Assembly (NCBI GenBank): GCA_947462335.1
Contig: OX381710.1
Coordinates: 38,749,204-38,813,203, forward strand
Reading direction: 5' to 3'
Source: Harmothoe impar
Taxonomy: Eukaryota; Annelida; Polychaeta; Phyllodocida; Polynoidae
Length of the DNA stretch: 64,000 nucleotides
The notes beneath the pieces were generated by a model. That model did not search any database. It was not told where the DNA came from and saw nothing but the letters and a program-made list of their open reading frames with translations. The first letter of the stretch is position 1. Every line of letters begins with the position of its first letter. A program made the position numbers and the translations under genes. This document shows, piece by piece, positions 1 to 14,000 of this stretch.

Positions 1-809
1 CAGCAAAATGTGCTGGCAGTTTTGGTTCCAGCACATTTTGCTGTAAATTTACAGCAACTCAGTTGCTGTAATTTAAACAGAAGAATGTGCTGTAATTTTA
101 CAGTATATTCTTTTGTTCAATTACAGCAAAATCTACTGGAACCAAAACTGCCAGCACATTTTGCTGTAAATTTACAGTATATTGTATGCTGTAATTTAAC
201 AGCAGAAAGTACTGTAAATGCCATAAGTTGAGTTTTTTATCATTAATTATTGTTATTATCAATTGGTCTCAATTGACATGCATGGAGAGAACCTTCCTGC
301 ATTACTTCAGTTGCATTATGGATAACAAACATTACACAATGTAATGGTTTTAATACTTATCCAGCTAAACTGTATGTGATACCAGCACTACACAGTTCAG
401 ACAGTTAAGGATTTGATTTTTCCACAGATGTGGTATCTATTGTATACCTTTGCTGATATTTGCATTATTTGACACATTTCTGCAAGTTGAAATACCTTAT
501 ACAATATCTTGCTGAAGTTTCTCTCACACATTCTTATTTTACTATGTTTTGACAGACAAGGGGCTTTATTTACCCCCCAAAATACAGTGTGTACAAGAAT
601 TGTTACACAAAATGATATAGTGCTGCCACCATGTGGCAGAAATCTACAGATCATGTGCTGTAAATTTACAGCAACATTACTGTAAATATGATTTACAGCA
701 CAGAAGTCGGTAAATATACAGCAAATAGTTCTGTATTTCCGACTACAGCAAAATGTTCTGTAAATTTACAGTATATTGTGCTGTAAACTAACAGTAACTA
801 TTTACAGTG
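1..809. mobile_element. Right part of a CACTGTAAA-ended, TA-flanked element rich in TGCTGTAAATTTACAGCA
   Basis: Repeated short palindromes of the type TGCTGTAAATTTACAGCA fill 1-230 and 650-809. The block ends TTTACAGTG at 809 next to TA. Its reverse complement starts CACTGTAAATAGTT, nearly the same as the end of the small element at 6971-7127. The other end lies outside the window. TA flanks suggest a Tc1/mariner-type mobilised element. No protein is encoded. Confidence 0.55.
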
Positions 810-1944
810 TAGGCTATAACTTATTATGGCATAGAAGACGAGTAATATGTAACATAAACCAATAAGTAACCCAGTCCAAGTGTGATCGCAGACTTCAGTA
901 TTCAGACTGCAGTGGGAGGTCCAGTGTATAGACACTAAGGCTTATGGTAAGCCCAGCTAACAAAAAAACTCGTAATTTTACGTCAAAATAACGTTTTAAA
1001 AATTCATATAACGTTATGCCATAGTAAGTAGCCTTTGAGAAACGATATATAGCATTATATAACGTTATAAAATGTTGTATGGTGTTTTTTGTTTACTGGG
1101 AGGGGGTAGGGCGATTAGGAAAATTGATATAGAGGAGGAGTGATTTGGTGGTTATCTATTGGTGTGCACACAGAAAGAAACCCAGAGTATCTCATCTCCA
1201 GTCTGGGTATTACATACAACACCTTCTGTTAAGGATGAATAATGCACCATCAAGAGATCATCCACAGCTCTATATTGATATCTGGCATGTATATCAGTTT
1301 CATTGATATCACTTCTGCCCTTTAATACATATCATGTTAATTACAGACAATTGCTTTACAGATGCGGCTATCTGCTGGTAAGGTTAACTCCTTATCCTTC
1401 ACAGGTATTTTGATGGCATATTCAGTCCAAGTGAGGCGGCACCATGGTGGTTGTATCGCCCTATTAAACGCCCTATATAATCATGCCTTGTCTTTCAGGT
1501 CGTTGCTTTTGTAGCTGTTACAATCTTAGACCAACAAAAAGTAATATAAGTATTCACTTCCTCCTGAAATCCATTTGGCCATTTCAATATATTCGATGCT
1601 TGTGGACACCATGCGTCTCTTGGGCACCAGACCTCTCGGTTTGTTTGAAGTTGTAGTTGCATAGAACTTGTGATCGAAATTACAAAAGAAGTCGGAAATT
1701 AACTGGAATAAGAAAGACTTGGCTCTTTTATCTCTCATGCCTGTTTTGCAAAATTAAGGAAATTACATATCACAGCTCCTTTTCGGAAATAATTCTTCCC
1801 GGACACCACATTAAATTCACACAAGAAAATATATTAGAATTTAAGTGAGCTAGAACAACATCCTGTTATTCATATTTGCAGACAGCTTGTAACTATCACA
1901 ATATATATTGTTTATTGATCCTTCTCTTTGCCTGTTATTTGCAG
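810..1944. other. Non-coding stretch upstream of first recognised exon
   Basis: No signal-peptide exon could be recognised. A short ATG frame at 1610 (MRLLGTRPLG) stops after 17 codons. The segment 942-1085 recurs in diverged form at 19087-19205. Confidence 0.5.
942..1085 (+). repeat. Dispersed repeat, copy 1
   Basis: It shares ordered blocks with 19087-19205: CCAGCTAAC, TTTTACRTCAAAATAA, ATATAACGTT, GCCATA..GTAAG, ATATAACG. Both copies are in the same orientation. It is probably an old transposon relic. Confidence 0.5.
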
Positions 1945-2033
1945 AGGAGACAACGTTACCATGACATCGATAGTGAACACTATATTGAGATCAGAGACCT
2001 ATGACAGCCACATCAGACCAGGTGTGGATTCAG
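1945..2033 (+). CDS. GlyR-like exon A: N-terminal extracellular region
   Basis: Acceptor TTTGCAG precedes position 1945 and donor GTAGGT follows 2033. The first base completes a codon from an unseen upstream exon and one base is left over, completed by GC of the next exon. It encodes a stretch including SETYDSHIRPGVDSG, the counterpart of the YDARIRPNF segment that ends the N-terminal helix in glycine receptors. An in-frame ATG at 1961 exists, but the family has a signal peptide upstream, so an earlier exon is expected. Confidence 0.85.
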
Positions 2034-5000
2034 GTAGGTCACATATCTCAGCCTTTAGTCACGTTACTTTTATACATCACCAAATATGAAATCTAATTTT
2101 AAAAGAGAGGGTAGTTGGTAATGGTTTACGTCGTGGATAACCCACATAACCTTGGGTTATGTAATAGATAGACTATGGTTATGAGAGGCTAACTCAAAAT
2201 AACCCCTGTAATCTGGCTGGCACCCTTATAGGGTTTTAAACCACAGCTGTAAGGTTATGTGAGTCTACACAGAAATAACCATGGTGTGAGTCTTAGTCGT
2301 CCACCGTGGGTTAAATATCGCACTTGAACGTGTTGAAGTAAACAGGCCAGCGGTTCATCAACATAAGCTGAAACTGAGACAGCTCAGGTGGGTCTACATG
2401 AACTGCCTGACTGAAATAAATCCATAAGGGTTTCACCATAAGACCTGGCGTGAGCGAGGGCAGTCGCTTTAGGTTACTGCTCCAAAAAGTAGATATGACC
2501 AACATTTTGACACTGATAGCTTGTCTCATTCTTTCTCTTATTGCCACCGCCCTGGGGTATGGTTTACAACAGGGGTACCAATAGACTGCAATGGCATAGG
2601 GTGGACTCACTATGAGTCGGACATATACCCTGAGACGGATAGTCGTATTTGAAGTTATTCATGTACAATATGACATAATAGCGTGTTTTCTTTCAAATAA
2701 ATAACACTTAAACATTCCCATTATTCACAAATAAAGAAGGGGTAGACACTGACGCTGGCCCGGGAGCCAATGGCCCGTAATTCTTGGTCCGGGCCCGTAG
2801 TTTTCCACAGAATTAGCTTCCTATGGGCCCGGGTGGCCCACAAGAATGGGGAGAGGAAGCCCATGGGAAATATCCTGTTATCATTACAGGCATGTAATAT
2901 ACCGTTGGAAAGAGAAAACCAACAAGAATCTTTATATTTTGATTACGTTTTGATGTATCCTAATCAATAATAACTATGATTTATGCTTTTGTTGGGCCTG
3001 CAGAGTTAGGTCCGGGCCTGTAGATTTTTGAAGCTGCGGGCCCGGGTGGCCCATGACTGATAAAGTTAGTGTCTACCCCTGTTTATTAAATATTAAAGAG
3101 CTTAAAATTCTTAAATAACCACATAATCAAATGTCTATCTCAAGGTATGTGTCCGACTCGAGGTGAATCTACCCTGTTACCTCTTGTTAACTGTCTTCCA
3201 TGACAGGTGGTACCATCCATGCCTCCTATCTGTATACAGGATTGACATGCCATACATAAGTACAATGTACCAATGGCATGGTGATGGCTTTTACAGTAGC
3301 CCATAATTCACTACCTATAACAACAGTGGACAGGATGGTTTCTGTATTATATGTTAATGGCGTATTGTAAGGCTATGCCTGCTTGTCTGTCGTGGGGGAA
3401 GAGATTGAAGTGAGGCAGGTCACAGTAGAACATGTACATACCACTAAATCTTCAGCCCGTCCTTTGCAGAACATTAACCATATACACTGGGTAGGTGTTT
3501 ATTGTGGATAGCCTCACGCATCATCGGAGGTATAGGAAAAAGTATCCATCAGGCACATTATAGCAATTAGAAGTGCAATATTAATTCACGCAAGACAATG
3601 CCACAGAAAAAATGTATGAAGCACAATCAACATACAATATATTAGAAAAGTACATATAGGGCACCGAGTTCCATTTAATATAAATTAATCAGAGCAGGGC
3701 TAAATGTTTTTAGTTCAATGACATCCCAGGAACAAGTTAATGGGGTAGACTGATAAATGCAAAGGAAAATGAAACACGACCACAATGTTCTCTTCCATGT
3801 TGCCATCCCAGTCTGCGATGAACCGCCACCATTCTAATTACCAGAGGTAGACAATTTGTGCTTGGTCACACATTGTTTGTAGCACAGCCCAGATGTACTC
3901 CCCCTCATTCCATGTGAGCAGCTCGGAATGAGATGCAAACAAGAGAGGAAACAGCAGAATGTACCAAGTAATGATTCCCTCATTTGCTGTGCCTTGTCGA
4001 CTCCTACCCCTCCCTCCCGACCCCTTCCATATAAAGTACACAGGGGCTATTTGCTTCAGGCGCATTAAAATACAGCTGTGCCTCATTACTAAGATGGATC
4101 CCTCCGCCCGACCGCCATCTTTAATGTGATTATCATTGAGGAAGCAATCAGCTAAATGTTGGTGTATTGGGCTACATAAGGGTAAGATGAGGTAATTGGT
4201 CCTGCTCCCTGTTTCCATGTAGAGCCCATGCCAATATGACAACACCTAAACAGTCCACATCCTAACTAGCATCCTAAGGCCAACACAAGGACACAAGGTT
4301 ATTGGTGCTTCTGCTAGGTATTATCCTCTGTTATTGGATCAACCGTTCATATAAGGGTGAATAATATATACGTCTCTATTTAGAGGGTGAGGCGTGGAGT
4401 AATTACATAACCAGTGCTGGAAGCTAGAAGTTGTGTCATTGTCAAAGCTAAAAAGTTAGATCATACAACCAAATTGGTCCATGTAATTACCAAATTACGT
4501 GAAAGACCGTCCCCTTGGGACGATTGCGAACCAATAGATACTAATAATTCTGGTACGTACTAACTCAACCAACTGTAGTGAGGACGGCTTTCTCTGCCCG
4601 TATACACTGCAATGGTATTACACATTCACTACAAATGTAACCATTCATTGCATTAAAAGTTATCTTGCCCTGGCATTGTGCCATTGTTCACCAAATTAGT
4701 GATATACATTCCCCCACCCTCATTCCGAACTGGAAGGCCTTATATACCTACGGGTATATAGAGCAGCTTTGAGCTGCTTTGTGGACCGCCGCTCCTAATT
4801 CTATTGTATCCAAAGCAAAGAAAGGTGGATAAGGATCTAGTGGCATTCTTGAGGTAGACTCTGTCTATGGGAGACAGACACCATGGAACCGTCCCTCAGT
4901 GATTCTATAGAGTTCTTTGGTATTGTGGATAATACAGGCAGTGATGAATGCTCTTGTATAGTGATGTTGACATTGACTCATCCAAATGTCTGTCAATTAA

Positions 5001-8000
5001 ATCAAGATGTTTAGAATTTGGATATACGAAACAAAGCAGAGAATATAAACCCGATAGTGTTTCCAAACCATGGAAATATAGTCACAAAACCTAATTAATT
5101 ATCCCCTTATATTTCTATAATCACAAACATAGGCACAACCACCACCATACCACAACGGCCGCGACAAATGTCTTATGAATTGAATTGAAACTTTCTTTAT
5201 TTATACCGAAAAGTAGGCAGGTCAAAGTTATTCACCACTATCCAGTCCTCTTCCCCCAAGCCTCACCACTCCACCAGCATGATAGCTCACAGTTGTTACT
5301 AGTACGATATCTTCACATAGCCACAGCCACCTCCCCATCTTAATCATATATCCATCCTGTTATTTAGAGAAACTTGTTGTTGTACCCGGAGATAGCAGCA
5401 GGGAACATATCAGATTTGTAATATCACTCCTGGGATATTCAGTTATTATTTTTCTTCAATTGGCATGTCGTACAGGCAAGACTCAGGTAGACGTGAACAT
5501 ACTGAGTCCGTTGCTTGTCCAGTCCTCGATGGTATAAGTATAAAGAAGCCCTCCCCCCCCCCCCCCCCCTCAAGATCCCTGATTGTTTTGGGTTGCTGGT
5601 GATTTGGGATGTCTGACTATTAGATAAGAGGTATTGCAGAACATGGCGGAGATATAATAGCTCCCTTTCCCCTACATATGCCAACACTACCAACTATAGG
5701 CTCCATATCAGTCGGTTTGGGGGCCAATTTGTCTTGGTTCCTGAGCACACTCAGATATTTATGACATTATTTCCACAACCATTACTTGTGTCTAAGGTAG
5801 ATATTCCATCATTTGGAGGGTGGAGAGGAGAAGGGGGCAGTGAACGGGGCCTCTTAGCATCCATCATGAGTAAAGGAGAAATGGTGTGGGAATGATGCTG
5901 ATGATGATCAGATAATAATGGCCATGGATAGTTGTAGAAATATAAAGCAGCCACATCCGACTTCATGACATAGAGGATGGTGCCATGGTATTCTCCTGTG
6001 GCTTTGGACATGTATTACCTCCTGAAAAAGCATGTAACATGTTAATAAAGAGTCTTATCGACCCTTAAATATATAGAGCATTATTATAAATTTATTTTAG
6101 ATGCTATATCTATTTGTTACATGACCAATATTTCATATTCTTGTTAATTCATTTTAGAAACGCCTTCGGCATTTAAGTACGAATTAGATTTAGATAAATA
6201 AGTAAATCTAAAAGGAGAAAAACGTTACCGATACTGATGAAAGGGCTATGTACTTCCTAAATAGGCCTACTGTTGACACAATAGACCCTTCATGACTGAA
6301 ATCATATTCGGGTTTCATGACTTGTAGTAGTGCTTCCAAAATGGACAATTGAAATACCAAAAACCGTTTTGCATTTAAAATGGGCTACTGCATGTCCCTG
6401 TGGCTTTTCAAATAACAACCCAGAAATGAACGTTCTGACATTTCATTTAATATTTTTATTTAACATTTAAAGCAGTTACATTTAGGATGGCACAACAAAA
6501 ACATGGTAGCGGAGAGAAAAGTCAATTCCGAAGTAGCGTGATCTTCCATGAGGATGGTTGCTTTGCAAATGGCGGACGCAGTAGGTCACGTGCACATGAC
6601 GAGATCCCGTGTGGATATGCAAATAAGGGGCAGTGAGAGCCTCGTTCTGGATGTGTGTTTACATTGTGTCTACTTTTCTCTGCAGGCGACCCGACCATCG
6701 TTTACCTGAATATATTCGTAAACAGTATTAGTTCCATAGACGACTTCAACATGGTGCGTACATTTGTTTAATCCCGATAGTCTAGAGTGTTTAATTTACA
6801 TCAGGCATGTGAAAAGGGGACTGTGTTTTTGTACCGAGCACGGAAATAATATTAGTTTTGATTATGTTTACTTCAAATTTGGGGAAGGATATTCCTCCCT
6901 CGAGCAGGCTGGAAGGGACGGGAGTTCCATCATGTAATTTATACTGACTACAGTGAAATTGTCATATCTACACCGTAAATAGTTGGCGTAGGTACACAAT
7001 AGAATGGAATCACAATATAATCTACTGTAGATACACATTATATTCTACTGTTTACTCACAATAAACTGTACACCTACAGTAGAATCTAATGTACACCTAC
7101 AAAAATGGCAACCAGCCTTTTACAGTGTATAGCTAAATCATAAGCAAATCCTCCTTACCTATTCCAGGAATATGCAATGACCTTCTACCTACGCCAGAGG
7201 TGGCAAGACCCAAGACTCAGCTACAAGGGGCTCAACAAGACCGTGACCCTGAACTACAATGACATCCACCGTATCTGGGTTCCCGACCTCTTCTTCCGAA
7301 ACGAAAAGGCGGGAATGCTCCATGACATCACCGTGCCCAACCGTCTACTACGGCTTTGGCCAGACGGATCCGTGCTCTACAGCCAAAGGTTGGTGTGTTC
7401 AATGTGTCACTTAGGGCCTTTTTTCCATTAGCCGATCTGGAGGTGATCTGCAGGCAATCGGCAGATAATCGGCAGGTGGGGCCACAATCTTGTTCAATTA
7501 CACTACACAGAATGTACTTATCAGTGCTTTGTTATGGGTCTAACTGCCAATTGTCTGCCCATTGCTTGCAGATCACTTCCAAATTGGCTAATGAAAAATG
7601 GCCCTTATCAACAGTTCTTCTGTGTCTAGATGGTGACCTCTGTTATTATGCCAAACGTAAGTCCTCTCTTTTAATTGAGTCGACCAAATTTTGGGATGTG
7701 AGGCCTTCATCTAGAGCCTCTACTCACCCAGAATTGCTTGAGAGTCTGGCCATGCTGGATCCTCATACTAGAGTCTGGCAATGCTGGATTCTGGGGAGAG
7801 TCTCTTTCAGCCTGCAAGAGTCCAGCATTGCCAGACTGTAGCATGAGGATCCAGCATGGCCAGACTCTCAAGCAATTCTGGGTGAGTATGAGGGTGCTAT
7901 TGGCGACATTGAGTTGAGTTTGAGTTTGATATTTTTATTTGGCTGTCAATATACCATGTATACTGTATACATGATTATGATTTGGGTGACGCTGACATTT

Positions 8001-11000
8001 GCCTGGGTGTAAATTATAAGATAACCATGTTCAAATGGAACATGGAGGGCTTATGACTTCCCCTAGAACTGTGGGGTCTTAAAAGAGAGGCAAACGTACA
8101 TTAAAAAGGGTTTAAGTACTGTAGTTCTCTGGTGGTAAACGTATGGTAAACATATGATCATGTTTTATTTTCATTCATCTTATACAGTGCTCGTGCATTT
8201 TTATTATGAGTTTTTTTTCTGTTACCTCAAGATGTCCTTATTCTCTAATTACCACTCATTCCATGGTAATTACTGGTAACAACGTTCACATAGAAATATG
8301 CCTCTAATGGGGTATGTATAGGTTCACGATGTCATGCAATGCCTATATAATATAGAAAAACAATGATAGTCAAGTTTCAACAATCAGCAATAATGGTCTC
8401 GGGAAGAGTTGAAAGCAGGAGAAACCAGTAAAAAAAAGCAATGTGATTATTCCATCATTTGGATATAATGGACTAATTAGAGGGTTAATCTGATTAGTAT
8501 TACAAAATAGCTGCAAACGTCTTACACGCGGGTATCGTGAGAGTGGGCTATTCCTTGTTGAAACACGAATATATAATTCTACTTGCTCTTAACGTTTTAA
8601 AACTTGATGTAGGGTGCTATTATGGTTATTGTATGCAGTCGTAGTTAAGTCTGTTGGTAAGATTATTGCTTTCCTCATTTCCTTTCCATGATTGAGGAAT
8701 AAATAATGCAGACACATCGGAAAATTCATCTGCATACTGATCCAAAATAGTGAATTATCTATCCAGTGATCAACATCACAGGATTTATCATTTGTAGTTG
8801 TATATAATTCATAATTTGTTCATAAGCAGTAAAGACATGCACACCCCTCTATGATATGTTCTATGAGACCCACACACATGCCCAGAGCTATATCAAAATG
8901 TCTGTGATTCAGTCGTTGAAACTGATCCAAATGGATAATGATTGCCAACAGACTTTGTGCCATATCCGATTTCAGTATTTTAACTACCATAACCCAGCAG
9001 GCAAATGGTAGAAAACCACACCAGTAATAAAACAGAAAACCACTGTGTTTTAATTTTGTGTGGCACACTGACGGTTTTATATCAAAGCAAAGACATCACC
9101 CATGAATGTCAGGTTAACTGAGCGCATACAGACTTCCATTATAGATTAGATTCTACTTCAGACATTATTGATTTCTGTTCAAGCTGGTCCCGATACATTT
9201 CACTCGTAAAATAAATATAGGTTCAGAGTTGAATTAACGTCTTGGAAATGCTATACACCTGCCCGTGTTCCGATCTATTACTGTCCAATATATATCTGTT
9301 TACAATCGTTGTAGCAGATTTGATAGAACTATTAACAAACTGTTTATAAACTGAAATTAGCTAACCCATATTTGTAAACATAAATTGATTAAATGCATGT
9401 TATATCACTAATAAACTTACAGCTGCATATCTAAAGTAAAATACAAATGAGTAACAACGCCTGTTATGTGTACTTCCAATACCCAAAACGTGTAGATGAA
9501 ATGGCTCTAATATACATGACACAGCTGAGCTATCAGCGATCTGAGTGTAGATTAGATAAACTCATCTAAAACAAGCCTAAAATGCCCATGCTATCAACTA
9601 TCTGAAATAACATTAACACACATAGAAGCATGCATCCCCTCATCTGTGGCTATATTACTTTATGACTTTGCTGTTTGACGACATCCGTCACAGCCCATTT
9701 ACTACCCATCCATCAGCCCCCTGTCACAGGTCTTATTAAAGGCCTGCTTCAGATTTAATCTGTCCTAATTGGGTCTGGGTGAGCAGTGCATGGGAGCTGC
9801 TCTGAGCAGATCCACACCAGCTCGGCCTGGCCATACTGATAACAATGCACCCACATAAACCATGAATGGGGCATGTTGATTTGTGGCGCCATCTTATGCT
9901 GAATGGTGTTGGGAATAGTCCGTAGTGTTGAACACTTGGTAAACGAAAGGAAAAGGCTCTGGTGTCTGTGGAATATTTACTTTGTTGTAAAGAGGATAGG
10001 TTCCGGCTATATGTATCGTTTTATAACATAAGAGATATCAATAAAGTGAAAAAAATAAATTTGATCAATCCATGCAACATGAAAGTAGGCACACACAAAA
10101 CTGGGTTTCAAGTACTTACCTATCATGGTAAGAATTTATCTGTCTGCCATGGTTTGCAGAACCGCCTACAAATGACCTTATTTTTTTCTAATTGCTTCGG
10201 AGAATCTAAGAGTTACCCACTCCCTCCTTCTATTCATACAAGTTGTTTTTACAACTTAAACATGTACCAAACCGATTCTTTTTGGCCTCACTTTGATGGT
10301 TTCCAGGAACGCAGACATTGACTTAATAACCATAAAAATATGGTAAGGTTAATTTGCCTTTAGTCTAGGCGAGATACACTATAGACCACTATGCCATACA
10401 CGCACCTCTCTGCGCGACACAATACTAAATCAACATTCACATCTGGTGATAGCTTTATCACCCAGTATTCACCATCAAACAGTTATGGACACATTAAAAC
10501 TGTACTTTTGGCCCAGAGAATCTATCAATCCAATATTTGAACCACCCACTGTTCATGGCAGTGATTAGAGTAGGGGCTAATCGTCTGTGGTCTATGCCTC
10601 AGGGCCAAGGTGAAACCATTGGCCTTGAATTATTGACAGGGACGTAGTTAACTCTTTGACCCCTTCTTAACAACGTCCACCATAAAACTACAGGTACCCT
10701 GACATTTGTGGGCCTCATAGATTACCGTCTTATATTTAATTAAAACTCTGCTTGGTCAGTGCGTCCATTTCTGGGAGTCTATAAAGAGGCAGTTGCCCAC
10801 AGATGTTCAGGTTGTTTGTGTTTTAGTAGGTGTCGACGTTTACCACATCCACATTCACAAGCCAAAGGTGATGAACAAGGTCTGTCATTTTGTGTAACAC
10901 AGGCGGCTCTGGAACCTAACCTACTATACTGTGATGATTCCTCTGGTTAAATGCTTGTTACGCATGTGAAAGACACTGCAGGGTTCATTCGTATAGAGTA

Positions 11001-14000
11001 TCATATAACACTTTGTATTGGCCTCATTTCCAAGGTGTGGGCAATGGCTTAGCTTACAGGTCGGCAACAAATCAATTTCCTTCGATCCTAAATGGTGGAT
11101 TGGAGGCCTGGGTGGATAATCAATTTGGTTCCTATTTACAACATCGCCTCCCTATGTGACTTAGTTCTCATAAATAAGCTAACACTAAAACAATCTCAAT
11201 GCATCAGCCCTCTCGGTATGTAGTCCAGTTGGAAGGGAGGCGAATGCGTGGGATTCAAAGTGGTCAAAATACAAAGACAGTGCCCACAGTCACCCAGCCA
11301 CAATTACCAGAGCAATCAGGGCTAGAGGAAACTAATCTTGAGTAGACTTATCCAAAGAACCTTATAATCTTCATAGTTTAGGTAATTCAATCTCCAAATC
11401 CTCGCTTTTATCTTTTGCAGAGAATTAACACTGTATTTGCCGTGGAAATTGTAAAATTAACTTAATTTGCAAAGATTGGCAAATGAGGAACTCCCTAAAA
11501 CCTCCCTCTGGCATAAGGGTTAAGGTAAATAGAAAAGGGAACCCTCAATCACTGTCCCTGCGCCCTGGGAGACACAGGGAGTCCACATTGACAGTGATTG
11601 AAGGTTTGGACGCTGAGAAATCTGGATCGTCTTTCCCTTTCCCATCATTTAATCAAACCATCCATTATTTCCAATCCCTATGGCGTGCTACTGTATGTTT
11701 ATATATCTGTCCCTATGGGTTAGGTATGCTTTTGATGAGTTATTTAATAAGGGGAACACTCGACATGTGGTATTGTATTCCTATCACTCGTGATTTCTCA
11801 GTTATACCTCATTGTGTAGATTTAAGGGGAGGTTGATGGGATTAGTGGTCAGTGATACATCTTATAGACGACATCAATCAACTTAATCAATTATAAGAAA
11901 GTTTTCCCTCTGAATGCACATGGAGCTTTCTATGAATATTCCCAAGCAGAAACCTCATTCAAAAGAGGGATAGCATGTTCAACCTTTGACACTTAAAGGC
12001 AACCATTGCCGTCAGCAAAACAATATATTTCTCATTAGATGCGATTTACCTGTCCTCACATTTACTGGCGATATGATACATTATTATTATGATAAATACA
12101 TAGCATTGTATGTCTTCATTCAAAGTTGCATATATAGTTTCACTGTAAATGAAACACTATTCTGCCTACTGTTCTAATCTAAGATCTCTTTTTTACAGAA
12201 TATCACTCAGGCTAGACTGTATGATGCAACTACAAAAATATCCCCTTGACGATCAAAAGTGTCGTATGGAGATCGGAAGCTGTAAGTATTACTATATTCT
12301 ATAATCTTTTCATTTATTCTTTTTTTAAATTTTAAATTAGATTTTCTCTTAAATATAGAAAGAGGGTGCTTTATTTCATTTCAAATCAGGGTGTGGCTAT
12401 GGGTATCAGTATGGCTCCCTCAGATCTCACGGGTTGAGGTGATTGATCCAAGATGGCGTATACAGGGACGCGGACAAAGGAAGCTGACGATAATGAAGGT
12501 GCGTGGTGAGGGTTAGCCACAGGGCCGGCCGTGTACCTGCCGACACGGACAGACGTCTCAATCCGCCATGAGCAGCTCTGATTTCCCGCGGGAATCCCAT
12601 TGTCGTCTGCTGTGTCGGCGCCGTCTGGTGGCCGCAACAGAAACAACCACTGCTTCAATAATGTCGTAACTGGTCATACTATTAGCCAACCGACCCCCCT
12701 CCCTATCACAACCACAACCACCATGTGGTCTTACTGGTACATGCACCTTACCGCTACTATTTAGGGTTATTAAGATACAGCCCTGGCTATTTACGTCAAC
12801 CACATTAGCTCTGCTCTCGCGAGGTTTAGGTTGGAACTATAGACTGTTATTAGTTAGCTCAAATGCACATTGGGTATTGCAGATGAATATCATTTTGTAG
12901 GCTTGGACATCTGATGACAATCATTTAACAATTATGTATAATGTAACAATTCATAGTTATAATGATGATAGTAAAAATATTACCTGTGTGTACCGATCGT
13001 TTTGATATGTGCAATTTTGAATAAATTTGTCTAGGCTTTCCATGTTATGCTGTAAAAACGTTAATAATGATACAATTTACAAGTCTGGTATGGAGCAATA
13101 ACAGATTAACTGCCGGCCCACCAGACCTCTTTCTGGTTATAGCCGGTGTCCTGCGGGTTTTTATATATTGACTACCCTGACACAGTGAAGCTATGAATAC
13201 TGGTAAATACCTTCACATTCCATGACTAGAACCACCTCCATCTTGGATCCTATAAATCAGTACACGACCTAATACAGGTATATGGGAAGCAATTTATACG
13301 GGGACACAAAGCTAGTGGGTGGGCTATACCGGTGGTCCATTTAACGACGAGGTGTGCAAGTTATGGTATAGGAGGAAAATACAAGCAACACTTGTATGGG
13401 TCATTTATATGTATGCTGGCTTAGGGTATCGAGAAGCAATTTTGGTGCCTATATCATGCGGGCCCGCTTCTTACAATGGTAGGGATGTGTATATATCATA
13501 TGTCTGCTGTATACTTGAGTGCATAAAGGTAGAATATCATGCATTAGTAATACTATAGCACGTACTGAGTGAATCATGTTCAATGGGGACCAGGCCATAA
13601 GCGGCATCCAGATACATCCGATATTGAAGCCATCTAAAAATTTAAAGAAACAAAGTAGAAGAACAGAAATCATACACCATATCGTTAATATATGTACAAA
13701 TTCACTAGATATGCCTGCTAACTACCGACATTTCCATATACTACTTCCAACACAAGGAAGGTTTTGGTTAAGTTTGCCAGACGAAAATAACAATTTCAAT
13801 ATACTACTCACATTGTGTTGCTATAGCGGTGCTGTAGCTTTGCGTTACTATAGCTTTACCAGGCGATGACTCCAATTTCCATATACTACTTACGTATTAC
13901 GGCTATATGCACAATAATGTTGCCTGCTTGTAATACCAATTTCCATGTACTACTTACTAGTACTTTTTAAAGTGAGCTGTTCTATAGAGTTGTCTGGCTC

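Larger units (their letters stand above)
2034..6685 (+). other. GlyR-like intron A-B
   Basis: This 4.65-kb intron holds a MITE (2738-3080), a poly-C run (5553-5569) and otherwise unassigned AT-rich sequence. The part around 3900-4250 is less repetitive and contains one GAGCAGCTC (3916). No supported exon. Confidence 0.6.

Noticed and set aside
1610..1660. Signal-peptide exon of the receptor (MRLLGTRPLG frame)
   Set aside because: It stops after 17 codons without a usable donor and lacks a clear hydrophobic core.
3838..4245. 135-codon minus-strand frame
   Set aside because: No recognisable domain, odd composition and no splice context. Likely chance.
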